From the NCBI GenBank assembly GCA_023475105.1, contig JAMCWJ010000087.1:1-64000 (forward strand): 64,000 nucleotides of DNA. The letters are read 5' to 3'. Under the pieces are notes generated by a model. It saw only the letters and a program-made list of their open reading frames with translations, was not told the DNA's origin and made no database searches. Shown here piece after piece: positions 29,123 through 38,759 of this stretch. The stretch is from Nitrospirota bacterium (GTDB taxonomy: Bacteria; Nitrospirota; Thermodesulfovibrionia; Thermodesulfovibrionales; UBA9159). The translations under genes and the position numbers were made by a program. The first letter of the stretch is position 1, and every line of letters starts with the position of its first letter.

Positions 29123-29810
29123 GGCGCCCGGCCGATTCATCCCCGACGACGACCCCGTCACGAAAGTATATTCGCCTTTTGCTGTATTCGGCAATATCTT
29201 TCTCGTGCGTCACAATGATGACAGTAATTTGCGATTCCTGGTTCAGACTCACAAAGAGGTCCATGATCTCAACGCTCGTCTTCGTATCCAGGTTTCCAGT
29301 CGGTTCGTCGGCCAGGATAATCGGCGCCTTGTTTACCATCGCTCGCGCGATGGCGACGCGCTGCTGCTGGCCGCCGGAAAGCTGGTTCGGATGGTGGTGT
29401 TCCCGGCCGGCGAGCCCCACCCTCGCGAGGGCCTCGGAGGCATGCCGTCGTCTCTCCTTCGCCGGGACCCCGTCGTAAAGCATGGGCAGCTCGACGTTTT
29501 CCAGCGCAGATGTCCTCGGAAGGAGATTGAACCCCTGGAAGACGAACCCTATCTTCTTGTTGCGTATCGTTGCCAGCTCGTCTCTTCCCATGCGGGCCAC
29601 GTCGGTCCCTTCGAGAATATACTTTCCCTCCGTGGGCCTGTCGAGACACCCGAGGATATTCATGAACGTCGATTTGCCCGACCCGGAAGGCCCCATGATC
29701 GCAATGAACTCCCCTTTTTCGATGCTCAGCGAGACGTTGCTCAGCGCGTTCACCGCAATCTCGCCGAGTCGGTACGTCTTGGTGATGTCCACTGCCTCGA
29801 TGAGCGCCAT
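29115..29810 (-). CDS. MacB/LolD-type ABC transporter ATPase
   Basis: 231 residues. Walker A is GPSGSGKST, the signature is LSGGQQQRVAIARAM, Walker B leads to DEPTGNLD, and the switch His lies in IVTHEKD. This is the usual length of the MacB/LolD ATPase subfamily. It drives the permease encoded just downstream, and sits between the adaptor and permease genes. Confidence 0.93.
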   Translation of the reverse strand: MALIEAVDITKTYRLGEIAVNALSNVSLSIEKGEFIAIMGPSGSGKSTFMNILGCLDRPTEGKYILEGTDVARMGRDELATIRNKKIGFVFQGFNLLPRTSALENVELPMLYDGVPAKERRRHASEALARVGLAGREHHHPNQLSGGQQQRVAIARAMVNKAPIILADEPTGNLDTKTSVEIMDLFVSLNQESQITVIIVTHEKDIAEYSKRRIYFRDGVVVGDESAGRHD

Positions 29811-29811
29811 A

Positions 29812-30990
29812 TCAGAAATGCATGCCTGGAGGTCTGGAGCCCTGACCTTTCTGCTTTCCGAGGGCCTCGACGATCACTTCCTGCCCTTCTTTCAAATCCC
29901 CGCCTGCAACCTCGGTAAAGTTGCCGTCGCTTATTCCCGGCGTTATGGGTATTCGTCTGGGTTTCCCATCGGCAAGCGTATAGACGGCAGAGCCGCCGTC
30001 CCGGCCGGCAGACCGTTTCTTCGCGGGCTGCGCAGTCTCTTTGGCCGGAGGTCTGAACCGCAAAGCGGCGTTCGGGATTTTCAGGACATCTTTTTTGGCC
30101 GAGACGATCACCGATACATTGGCAGTCATGCCGGGCTTGAGTTTCAGTTCGGGATTATCCACCTTCACGACGACATCATAGGTGACGACGTTCTGCACTG
30201 TTATCGGCGCGATCCTGATCTGGGACACCCGCCCCTTGAAGGTGACATCGGGATAGGCGTCCACGGTAAAGTCCACGTCCTGTCCGGTCTGAATCTTCCC
30301 GATATCCGCCTCATCCACGCTCGTATCGATCTGCATCTTCGTCAGGTCCTGGGCGATCGTGAAGAGGGTCGGCGTCTGGAAACTCGCCGCCACCGTCTGT
30401 CCCACGTCGACATTTCTCGAAACCACTGTTCCGTCCACGGGAGAGAGGATTTTCGTATACCCGAGGTTCGTCTGCGCGTTCTTCAGCGCGGCTTCCGCCT
30501 GGGCCACCTGGGCCTTCGACGCGCTCACCTGTGCCTTTGCCGTTTCATAATTGGTGTCCGCCGTGTCGAAATCGCTCCGCGCGATGAGTCCCTTCGAAAA
30601 GAGCTCCGCGTTCCTGTCTCTCGTCCTTTTCGCGTCGACGAGGCTCGCCTCGGACTTCTCCAGGTTCGCCTTTGCCGCGAGGAGGTTCGCCTTCTGCTGC
30701 TGCACCTGCTCTTCGAAGAGCGCCGGGTCTATCTGCGCAATGAGCTGCCCCTTTTTCACGTATGAGTTGAAATCGACGAAGAGGTACTTGATCGTCCCCG
30801 AAACCTGCGTGCCGACGAGGACCGTCGTCACCGCATTCATGGCGCCCGTAGCCGTAACAGTCGTCACGATATCCCCCCGCACCACCTTTTCCGTCTTGAA
30901 TTGCGGCTCTTTTTGTTCGTTGCGGAGAAAGACAAAGGCGAGCACCGCGATGACAATGACAGCGGCGCCGGCGAAAAAAAGCTTTTTCAT
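29812..30990 (-). CDS. MacA-like periplasmic adaptor (HlyD family)
   Basis: 392 residues with an N-terminal membrane anchor (about 1-24). Halves of the lipoyl-like domain surround a long coiled-coil hairpin (about 95-190, rich in Ala/Lys/Glu heptads), followed by beta-barrel and membrane-proximal domains. It should link the inner-membrane ABC transporter to TolC. It overlaps the upstream tolC-like gene by 4 bp and ends 1 bp before the ATPase gene. Confidence 0.9.
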   Translation of the reverse strand: MKKLFFAGAAVIVIAVLAFVFLRNEQKEPQFKTEKVVRGDIVTTVTATGAMNAVTTVLVGTQVSGTIKYLFVDFNSYVKKGQLIAQIDPALFEEQVQQQKANLLAAKANLEKSEASLVDAKRTRDRNAELFSKGLIARSDFDTADTNYETAKAQVSASKAQVAQAEAALKNAQTNLGYTKILSPVDGTVVSRNVDVGQTVAASFQTPTLFTIAQDLTKMQIDTSVDEADIGKIQTGQDVDFTVDAYPDVTFKGRVSQIRIAPITVQNVVTYDVVVKVDNPELKLKPGMTANVSVIVSAKKDVLKIPNAALRFRPPAKETAQPAKKRSAGRDGGSAVYTLADGKPRRIPITPGISDGNFTEVAGGDLKEGQEVIVEALGKQKGQGSRPPGMHF

Positions 30991-32312
30991 CGTTGCCCCA
31001 TCGCTTTTTCGAGGTTCGCCTGCGCCACCTTGTCGGCATAAAGGGCCTGGATATACGCGGTCCTTGCATTCGCCAGGGAGACCTCGGCATCCGTCACCTC
31101 AATCGGATTTCCGACACCCGCAGCGTATCTCCCGTTTGCGATGTCCAGATTCTCCTGGGCCTGCTCCACGCCGAGCTTTGCCGTCGGGATCGCCTCCTCT
31201 GCCGCCCTGAGCGTCAGATACGCCTGCTGCACCTCGAGGAATACGGTCTGCCTCAAAGACTCCTCATTCGCCTTCTGGAGATTCAGATTCGCCTTCGCTT
31301 CATCGACCTGGTACTTCGTCAGAAAACCGCTGAAGATCGGGAATGAAACGACGGCGCCCACATTCCAACCGCTGTCGAGTTGATCGAGTCTCCCCCCCGC
31401 CCAGTTATAAGACGCATTGCCTGTCAGGAAAGGATAGTATTCCGTTTTTGCCGCATCGATCGAGACCACCGCAGCTTGCCGTTTTGCAGCGAGAGATTTC
31501 AGATCAGGTCTGTTCTCATACGCCTTCGAAAGCGCTTCTTCGAAGGTTATCTCATATTTGGCAAAAGAGATGTTTTCGGCAAGCGTGTATTCAGGCGCCT
31601 CAGGGACACCCATCGCGTTGTTCAGGTTTACGAAGGCTATCCTGAGGTCGTTTCCCGCCTTTATGAGATTCAACTTTGCGGTGCTCACGTCGACTTCCGC
31701 CTTGATCACGTCGAATTTCGGGTGTGTCCCGACTTCGTAAAAGCCCTTTGCCTGTTCGAGGTGCTGCTGGGTCTGCTTCACGGTATCTTCTGCGACAATC
31801 TTGTTGTATTTCGCCTGAACGGCTCCATAGTATGCCTGCTTGACCGTAAGGATCACCTGTTCGGTCACGTTTTCGAAATCCAAGCGGGAAGAATCGAAAT
31901 TGAGTCTCGAAATCGCCACCTGAGTCGAGGTCCTCCCGAAATCATAGATGTTTTGGCTGAGCGCGGCGCTCGCCGTGTATTCGTCAAAGGAACCGGACGT
32001 ACTTGCGGAAGAACCCGTGCCGAAGGTGCCCCCTTGAGAACCGGTAAAAGAACGACCGGAAACAGAGGAAATTCTGCTGTACCCCGATGTCCAGTTTACC
32101 TGCGGATAGTAGTTTGATTTCGCCTGACCGATTTTGCTCTCGTTCACGCTCGTCGTGCTCCTTGCGGCCACGATGCCGGGGTTTTTCATCAACGCAATCT
32201 CGAGCGCACGCTGCAGGTTAAGCAGTTCGCCTTTCCTGATCATCTCCTCTGCGTGGGCGTGAAGAGGAAAAAAAGACATCATAACCACGATGAATGTGAT
32301 ACGCAGTTTCAT
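30987..32312 (-). CDS. TolC-family outer-membrane efflux protein
   Basis: 441 residues from the ATG at 32312, which has an AGGAGGG ribosome site. A signal peptide (about 1-20, ending AHAEE) precedes two repeats of the outer-membrane efflux fold. These include long Ala/Gln-rich coiled-coil helices and two NLNNAMG/ANGRYAAGVG-type turns. It forms the exit duct for the adjacent MacAB-like pump, and perhaps also for the upstream RND pump, which has no TolC of its own here. Confidence 0.92.
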   Translation of the reverse strand: MKLRITFIVVMMSFFPLHAHAEEMIRKGELLNLQRALEIALMKNPGIVAARSTTSVNESKIGQAKSNYYPQVNWTSGYSRISSVSGRSFTGSQGGTFGTGSSASTSGSFDEYTASAALSQNIYDFGRTSTQVAISRLNFDSSRLDFENVTEQVILTVKQAYYGAVQAKYNKIVAEDTVKQTQQHLEQAKGFYEVGTHPKFDVIKAEVDVSTAKLNLIKAGNDLRIAFVNLNNAMGVPEAPEYTLAENISFAKYEITFEEALSKAYENRPDLKSLAAKRQAAVVSIDAAKTEYYPFLTGNASYNWAGGRLDQLDSGWNVGAVVSFPIFSGFLTKYQVDEAKANLNLQKANEESLRQTVFLEVQQAYLTLRAAEEAIPTAKLGVEQAQENLDIANGRYAAGVGNPIEVTDAEVSLANARTAYIQALYADKVAQANLEKAMGQR

Positions 32313-32419
32313 GGATACCCTCCTGAATCTCTTGTGCGATTGATCCCTTTTCATACTCTCGCTATTCCTCTGTTAGACACCTCACGGGTGAAAGCGTTTA
32401 GTCGTCCATCCCATCGAAA

Positions 32420-32435
32420 CCGCCGGAGCCGGCGG
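32420..32435 (-). terminator. Possible weak terminator after the RND pump gene
   Basis: The hairpin CCGCCGG-AG-CCGGCGG lies 50 bp downstream of the RND stop in the minus direction and is followed there by only TTTCG. It could cause partial termination between the RND and TolC parts of the cluster. Confidence 0.35.
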
Positions 32436-32484
32436 AAAAGATTCCTTGTCGGCTGTTCGCCCGGCCATATGATCGCATCGCGTA

Positions 32485-35400
32485 TCAGCCCGCCTGCGCG
32501 AGGCCTTCATCCCCCTCTTTCTTCCGTCTCTTCAGCAGGCGGCGTATCTTGTCCTGCAATGCCTCCATGTAGATGAAAAAGACCGGCGTCACATAGAGCG
32601 TGAGCACCTGAGAGAACAGGAGTCCTCCCACGACCGCAAGACCGAGGGGTTTACGCGACTCAGCCCCCGCTCCGAGGCCGAGCGCTATCGGCAGGGTCGC
32701 CATGAGTGCGGACATGGTCGTCATCATAATGGGACGGAACCTTACCACACAGCCTTCGTAGATGGCGTCGACGGCATTTTTCCCTTCGTTTCTCTGGGCG
32801 CTCAGGGCGAAATCGATCATCATGATGCCGTTCTTCTTCACGATGCCGACGAGCATGATGATGCCGACAAACGCATAGATGTTGAGGTCCATATGAAAGA
32901 GGAGCAGCGTCAGAAGGGCGCCGAGTCCGGCTGCGGGAAGCCCCGAAAGGATCGTCAGGGGGTGGATGAAACTTTCGTACAGGATCCCCAGGACGATGTA
33001 AATGACCAGGATCGCCATGATCAGGAGCACCAGGAGACCCTGCGTCGAGGACTGGAAGGCCTGGGCCGCCCCCTGAAAACTCGTGCTGAACGTGGGCGGG
33101 AGTGTCGTAAGCGCAAGTTTCTGAACAGCCCCGACCGCTTCGCTGAGCGAGGTGCCGGGCTTCAGATTAAAGGAGACGGTGACTGCGGGAAGCTGTCCCT
33201 GATGGTTCACCAAAAGGGGTCCGACACTTTGGCTCAGCCTGGTCACGGTGCTCAGGGGGACTAGTTTCCCCGAAGACGACCGCACGTAGAGCATGGCCAA
33301 GGCGGAAGGGTCCCTCTGGTATTGCGGCTCTACCTCCGTGATCACCTGGTATTGGTTCGTCGGCGCGAAAATCGTCGATACCTGTAACGATCCGTACGCG
33401 GCGCCGAGGGCAGTTTCTATCTGCTCCGCAGTTACGCCGAGGGCCGAGGCCTTGTCGCGGTCGATCTCCACATTTACCTGAGGACTCTTTATCTGGAGGT
33501 CGCTCGTCACATCCTGAAGCTGCGGCAGTGCGCGCATCTTCGCCTCGAATTCGGATGCGTACCGGTAGAGCTCTTTCGTGTCGGGACTCTGCAGGGTGAA
33601 CTGGTACTGACTCTTTGTCAGGCGGCCGCCGATCCGGATCGGGGGAAGGTTCTGCATGAACATCTGGATCCCCGTTATACGGGAGACTTTTCCCCGGAGC
33701 TCCTGGATGATCTCGTCCGCGCTCAACTTGCGCTCGGCACGCGGCTTCAGGCGGATGAACATACGCCCCGAATTGCTCGCGGCGCTTATTCCGCTTGCGC
33801 CGATCGCCGACATGAAGGAATCGATATTCGGGTCTGCGCCCACGATCGCCGCCAGTTCCTTCTGGTGTTTCACCATCGAGTCGAAGGAAATGCCCTGCTG
33901 GGCCTCGGTAAAGGCAAATATCTGTCCCGTATCTTCGCTCGGAAGAAATCCCTTCGGGATCGCGCCGAAGAGGTATATCGCGGCCACAAGACTGAGACCC
34001 GTGACGATCATCGTGGTCCTCTTATGACGGAACACGAGCCTGAGGCTCCATCCGTAGCCGTGGAGCATGGCCTCGAAAAAGCGCTCGGAGGCCATATAAA
34101 GTCTGCCGTGCTTTTGCGCAGTCGCATGACGGAGAAAGCGGCTGCAGAGCATGGGGGTCAGACTCAGGGAGACAAACCCCGAGACGAGGATCGCCACACC
34201 GATCGTCACCGCAAATTCGCTGAGAAGGCGTCCGAGGATCCCCCCCATGAAAAGCACGGGGATGAAGACGGCGACAAGGGAGAGGGTCATCGAAAGAATG
34301 GTGAAGCCGATTTCTTTGGATCCGTTCAGCGAGGCCTGAAGCACGCTCTCCCCTTTTTCCATGTGGCGCACGATGTTTTCGAGCATAACGATGGCATCGT
34401 CCACGACGAAACCGACGGCAAGGATCAGGGCCATGAGAGACAGGTTGTCCAGACTGAACCCCAGGAGATACATCACGGCGAAGGTGAAGATGACCGATGC
34501 GGGCAGCGCAAGACTCGGAATAACCGTGGCCGAGAGGTTGCGCAGAAAAAGGAAGATGACCAGAACGACAAGGAAAACCGCGAGGAGAAGGGTGAATTTC
34601 ACATCGTTCACCGACTGCCGGATCGACATCGACCTGTCATAGAGGACATTGAGGTTGACCGAGGCGGGTATCTGAGCGCGGAAGGTCGGCAGGAGCTTTT
34701 TTATTGAGTCGACGACTTCGACGGTGTTCGTACCGGGCTGACGCTGGATCGCAAGCACGATCGACCGGACGTTGTTATACCAGTTCGCAACCTTGTCGTT
34801 TTCGACGCTGTCGATAACCCTGCCGAGTTCCTCGAGGTGAACCGGTGAACCGTTACGGTACGCGACGATCAGCGGACGATAGGAGTCGGCCTTATAGAGC
34901 TGGCCCGTTGCCTGCACGGTAAATGCCCTGTCTTTTCCCCACAAGGTTCCCGTCGGAAGGTTCACGTTTGCCTTTGCGATAGCGTTCGTCACTTCGTCTA
35001 TTCCGATGCCCCTCGAGGCAAGGGCCTTCGGGTCTAACTGTGCCCGCACCGCAAACTTCTGAGAGCCGTAAATCTGGACCTGTGCAACCCCGCTCACCAT
35101 CGAGATGCGCTGTGCCATGAGCGTATCCGCATACTCATTCACCGTCGAAAGCGGAAGCGTGGGAGAGTTCAGGGCGAGGTAGAGTACGGGCTGATCGGCG
35201 GGGTTGACCTTCTGATACGAGGGGGGAGTCGGCATGTCGGGCGGCAGTTGTTTTGCGGCCTTGGCGATCATCGCCTGGACGTCCTGGGCCGCACCGTCGA
35301 TATTCCGGCTCAGATTGAACTGCAACGTGATTTGTGCGGTGCCCTGACCGCTCGTCGAGGTCATCGAATCGACTCCCGCGATCGTCGAAAACTGCCGTTC

Positions 35401-35601
35401 AAGGGGGGTAGCGACGGCAGAGGCCATCGTCTCGGGGCTTGCCCCCGGGAGGCTTGCGCTCACCAGGATCGTGGGGAAATCGACGTTCGGCAGGTCGCTC
35501 ACGGGCAGGAGCCGGTACCCCATGATTCCGAAAAGAAGAATCGCCAGCATGACGAGCGTCGTCATGATAGGTCTGCGTATGAAAATCTCTGCGATGTTCA
35601 T
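32485..35601 (-). CDS. RND-family (AcrB/MdtB-like) multidrug efflux transporter
   Basis: 1038 residues, a full-length hydrophobe/amphiphile efflux RND pump. It has twelve helices with two large periplasmic loops. The N-terminus (MNIAEIFIRRPIMTTLVML) and the transmembrane helix 4 proton-relay Asp-Asp pair (VGFVVDDAIVMLENI) are intact. The C-terminal half begins the repeated fold near residue 520. It is driven by the proton motive force. The start overlaps the adaptor stop by 4 bp. Confidence 0.95.
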   Translation of the reverse strand: MNIAEIFIRRPIMTTLVMLAILLFGIMGYRLLPVSDLPNVDFPTILVSASLPGASPETMASAVATPLERQFSTIAGVDSMTSTSGQGTAQITLQFNLSRNIDGAAQDVQAMIAKAAKQLPPDMPTPPSYQKVNPADQPVLYLALNSPTLPLSTVNEYADTLMAQRISMVSGVAQVQIYGSQKFAVRAQLDPKALASRGIGIDEVTNAIAKANVNLPTGTLWGKDRAFTVQATGQLYKADSYRPLIVAYRNGSPVHLEELGRVIDSVENDKVANWYNNVRSIVLAIQRQPGTNTVEVVDSIKKLLPTFRAQIPASVNLNVLYDRSMSIRQSVNDVKFTLLLAVFLVVLVIFLFLRNLSATVIPSLALPASVIFTFAVMYLLGFSLDNLSLMALILAVGFVVDDAIVMLENIVRHMEKGESVLQASLNGSKEIGFTILSMTLSLVAVFIPVLFMGGILGRLLSEFAVTIGVAILVSGFVSLSLTPMLCSRFLRHATAQKHGRLYMASERFFEAMLHGYGWSLRLVFRHKRTTMIVTGLSLVAAIYLFGAIPKGFLPSEDTGQIFAFTEAQQGISFDSMVKHQKELAAIVGADPNIDSFMSAIGASGISAASNSGRMFIRLKPRAERKLSADEIIQELRGKVSRITGIQMFMQNLPPIRIGGRLTKSQYQFTLQSPDTKELYRYASEFEAKMRALPQLQDVTSDLQIKSPQVNVEIDRDKASALGVTAEQIETALGAAYGSLQVSTIFAPTNQYQVITEVEPQYQRDPSALAMLYVRSSSGKLVPLSTVTRLSQSVGPLLVNHQGQLPAVTVSFNLKPGTSLSEAVGAVQKLALTTLPPTFSTSFQGAAQAFQSSTQGLLVLLIMAILVIYIVLGILYESFIHPLTILSGLPAAGLGALLTLLLFHMDLNIYAFVGIIMLVGIVKKNGIMMIDFALSAQRNEGKNAVDAIYEGCVVRFRPIMMTTMSALMATLPIALGLGAGAESRKPLGLAVVGGLLFSQVLTLYVTPVFFIYMEALQDKIRRLLKRRKKEGDEGLAQAG

Positions 35602-36734
35602 TGCTTTCCGCTTGGCGTACTGTTCTTGATCTCCACCTTCGCCCCGGGCACAAGGCGCAGCTGCCCGTCGGTCACGACCTTCTCTCCGGGCCGCACCCCT
35701 TTGCCGATCACGCTCTCTCCGTCAAGCGATCGTGAGACCTCTACCGGGCGGGAGTCGACAGTGAGGTCCTGTTTTATGACAAAGACGTATTGTCCAGACT
35801 GTCCTGCCTGCACCGCGTCGGCGGGGACCACCACCGCATCAGGCTGCGAGGTAAGCGTCAGCACCGCGTTCACAAACTGGCCCGGCCAGAGCCTCCTTTC
35901 TTTATTCTCGAAAGTGCCCTTGAGTTTTATCGTCCCCGTTGCAGCGTCGACCGCATTATCCACGAACGTCAGCACGCCCCGTTCCGGGTCCTTCGTGTCG
36001 CCTCCGATGAACGCTTCGACCGTCAGTTTCCCCGCCGCCATGTATTTTTTGATATCGGCGAGGGACTGCTCGGGCACGGAAAAGGTTACGTAAATAGGCT
36101 GGACCTGATTGATCGTCACGATCGGATTGTCGGCATTCGCCTTGATGAGATTGCCCTGGTTCACCACGAGCCCCCCGGCGCGGCCCGTGATCGGTGAATA
36201 GATATAGCAGTATTTCAGCTGAAGGCGCGCGTTCTCGACCAGTGCCTTGTCCGCATTGACCGTCGCCTGGAGAGTGGCGAAATTGGTGCGGACCTGGTCA
36301 TACTGCTGCCGGGCAACGTACCCTTTCTCTACGAGCTCGGCATAGCGGCCTACGTCCACCTTCGCATTTTCGAGCTGTGCCGTGTCCTTTGCCAGATTTG
36401 CCTCTGCCTGCCTGAGGGCCGCCTCATAGGGTCGCGGATCGATGGTAAAAAGGATTTCCCCTTTCCTCACGTCCTGGCCCTCCTTGAAATGGACGCGCAG
36501 GAGTTCGCCGCCTATCTGACTCTTTACGCCGACAGTAGAATAGGCCTCCACGTTGCCGATCGCCTGGATCCGTATGGGAACGGCCTTCTCCTCTACCATC
36601 GCCGCCTCCACAGGCACGGCATCCTTCACCGGGGCCTGGACCTTCTTTCCTGAACAGGAGGAAAGAAGCGCCGCCGAAGCAAGGAGGGTGAACGCCAGCG
36701 CCGCTCCTCCGAATCTCACTTTCTTAGTTCCCAT
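35598..36734 (-). CDS. RND efflux periplasmic adaptor lipoprotein
   Basis: 378 residues with a lipoprotein signal (LLSSC, lipidated Cys at 27). The body is a membrane-fusion protein: lipoyl halves, an alpha-hairpin (about 95-165) and barrel domains ending with GVRPGEKVVTDGQLRLVPGA. It is the partner of the following RND pump. It overlaps the tetR stop by 11 bp and the pump start by 4 bp. Confidence 0.93.
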   Translation of the reverse strand: MGTKKVRFGGAALAFTLLASAALLSSCSGKKVQAPVKDAVPVEAAMVEEKAVPIRIQAIGNVEAYSTVGVKSQIGGELLRVHFKEGQDVRKGEILFTIDPRPYEAALRQAEANLAKDTAQLENAKVDVGRYAELVEKGYVARQQYDQVRTNFATLQATVNADKALVENARLQLKYCYIYSPITGRAGGLVVNQGNLIKANADNPIVTINQVQPIYVTFSVPEQSLADIKKYMAAGKLTVEAFIGGDTKDPERGVLTFVDNAVDAATGTIKLKGTFENKERRLWPGQFVNAVLTLTSQPDAVVVPADAVQAGQSGQYVFVIKQDLTVDSRPVEVSRSLDGESVIGKGVRPGEKVVTDGQLRLVPGAKVEIKNSTPSGKQ

Positions 36735-37422
36735 TTGTCCTCCCCGATCTTTCGAGTCTCACCTCATCGCTCCTTTTCTCTCTTACATGCAAAGGATTTC
36801 CCGCGGACAGCACGGCGGCTTCCCGTGCGGGAGAAATGCCCTCCTCCGACCACAGTCCCTTCAGGATCAAGTTGCTGCATTCTTCGGGAGAAAACAGGGC
36901 CTCGGGTTCGACGATGATCGAAAGGATAAAACCCCTCAATGCGCAGACAATGATCTTTGAAACCTCTCCGACGTCGCATTCCCTGAATTCGCCGGACGCT
37001 ATCCCGCGCCGGACGATTTCTTCGACAACCTGTCTCTGGTGCTTGAAAAACTGCCTCTTTATCTTGAGCCCGAAGGTAAAACCGTGCTCCTTTCCCTGGA
37101 TGAGAATAAGCTCCCTGTGTTTCCGCGCATAATTTACACGCATCAGGATAAAGGCAGCGAGCGCCTCTGTAGGGTCTTGAATTTCCCTCACCGCATCCCA
37201 CGTGCTCTGCGCAAGGTCGTCCAGCCTCGCCTTGAGAAGCGTGGTATAGAGCTCCTCCTTGTTCCTGAAATAGAGGTAGAGGCCTCCGATGCTCCTCCCC
37301 GAAGACTTCGCGATCATCCTCATGCTCGCTCCCTTATACCCGTACTCCGAAAATACCCTGCGGGCCGCAGCGAGGATCTTTTTTTTCGACTCGGCACCTG
37401 AACGTTTGTTCATATGAATCAT
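36724..37422 (-). CDS. TetR-family transcriptional regulator
   Basis: 232 residues. The N-terminal DNA-binding domain has the family's ILAAARRVFSEYGYKGASMR and the recognition helix region GGLYLYFRNKEELY. The C-terminal ligand domain is unassigned. Two starts are possible: the ATG at 37422 or the ATG at 37413. It is the first gene of the efflux cluster and most likely represses it and itself. A TTGACA (37457-37452, minus strand) lies just upstream, but its -10 is unclear. Confidence 0.92.
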   Translation of the reverse strand: MIHMNKRSGAESKKKILAAARRVFSEYGYKGASMRMIAKSSGRSIGGLYLYFRNKEELYTTLLKARLDDLAQSTWDAVREIQDPTEALAAFILMRVNYARKHRELILIQGKEHGFTFGLKIKRQFFKHQRQVVEEIVRRGIASGEFRECDVGEVSKIIVCALRGFILSIIVEPEALFSPEECSNLILKGLWSEEGISPAREAAVLSAGNPLHVREKRSDEVRLERSGRTNGN

Positions 37423-37622
37423 TGTCTAGTCTAAATAGTGACCGCGGCCGCTGTCAACACCCCCGGGACGCCTGGATCCGGGCATGCGCGCAAAAGCTTC
37501 TCTCCTGTCTGCTCTGCGATTTTCGAAGAAAGGTACGGGAGGAAGAGAAATTCAGGTTCAGACATATCTATGTCTGAATCATCCTCTTTCCCTGAGGCGG
37601 CGAAGTCTGCCGCAGACAGGAC

Positions 37623-38693
37623 TCAGCCCGCCGGATTATAGAAGGCGTCACGCTCGACGGGTACTTTTCCCGCCCTTTCGATAAGGGTGACCAGTTCCTT
37701 CTTTGTCAGACCCTCGCTGCTCATAGCCCCGGCGGAATGGGTGATCTTTTCTTCGACAACCGTGCCGTCGAGGTCGTCGGCCCCGAAGAGCAGGGAAAGC
37801 TGTGCGATCTTCTCTCCCAGCATGATCCAGTATGCCTTTATATGAGGAATATTGTCGAGCACCAGCCTGCTGACCGCGATCGTTCTGAGATCGTCGATTC
37901 CCGAGGTGTATGCTCCGCCGATATCCGTGTTTCTCGGATGGTACGCAAGAGGGATGAAGGCCTGAAAGCCCCCGGTCCGGTCCTGCAATTCCCGCAATCT
38001 CAGCAGGTGGTCGACCCTGTCATCGGGTCCTTCGATATGGCCGTAAAGCATCGTCGCATTCGTCGGCAGGCCGCATCGATGTGCCGTCTCATGGATTTCG
38101 AGCCATCTCTTCCCCGATATCTTTTCAGGGCAGAGCTTGTTCCTCACTTTTTCGGCAAAGACCTCGGCCCCTCCTCCGGGCATCGCTCCGAGGCCGCAGT
38201 CCTTCAGCCTGACCAGGACCTCTCCGACCGGCAGCCCGCTCAACTTCGAAAAATAATCGATCTCGACCGCGGTAAATGCCTTTATGGTGAGAGAAGGATA
38301 CGCCTTCTTGATCGCGGAAAGCAGCGCGCGATAATAGTCGAAGGGCCATTCGGGATGCAACCCTCCGACGATATGGACCTCCCTGAGGGAAGTTCGAAGT
38401 TCGGAGTTCAACGTTCGGAGTTTTTCGAGAATCTCGTCAATGGTCAGTTCGAAGGCCCCCTCTTCCCCCATCGAACGGCTGAAGGCGCAGAACTTGCACC
38501 TGTTGATGCAGATGTTCGTCGGGTTTATGTGGCGGTTGACGACGAAATAGGCCTTGTCTCCGTTCTTCTTGGCGGCGACATTTGAGGCGAGCCTTCCGAT
38601 GGTGAAGAGGTCGTCGCTCCGGAAGAGCGCGGAGGCATCTTCATACGTGAGCCTCTTGCCCGAAAAGACCTTGTCGCTGATCATCCTGAGCAT
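37623..38693 (-). CDS. mqnE: Aminofutalosine synthase (menaquinone futalosine pathway)
   Basis: A radical SAM enzyme that joins 3-enolpyruvyl-benzoate and SAM to make aminofutalosine. The cluster motif is C62-x3-C66-x2-C69 (CINRCKFCAF). MqnE-type signatures are EVHIVGGLHPEWPFDYY, GAMPGGGAEVF and DDLDGTVVEEKITHSAGA. 356 residues. A repetitive insert (LRTLNSELRTSL, near residue 97) is encoded by a GTTCGGAG-like repeat. The gene is alone here; other mqn genes must be elsewhere. It implies menaquinone as the respiratory quinone. Confidence 0.92.
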   Translation of the reverse strand: MLRMISDKVFSGKRLTYEDASALFRSDDLFTIGRLASNVAAKKNGDKAYFVVNRHINPTNICINRCKFCAFSRSMGEEGAFELTIDEILEKLRTLNSELRTSLREVHIVGGLHPEWPFDYYRALLSAIKKAYPSLTIKAFTAVEIDYFSKLSGLPVGEVLVRLKDCGLGAMPGGGAEVFAEKVRNKLCPEKISGKRWLEIHETAHRCGLPTNATMLYGHIEGPDDRVDHLLRLRELQDRTGGFQAFIPLAYHPRNTDIGGAYTSGIDDLRTIAVSRLVLDNIPHIKAYWIMLGEKIAQLSLLFGADDLDGTVVEEKITHSAGAMSSEGLTKKELVTLIERAGKVPVERDAFYNPAG

Positions 38694-38759
38694 TGTTCAT
38701 TATAAAACAAACAGCGCCTCCGTTTCTCCTTATTTTCCCCGGCATGGTAAAATATTCGG

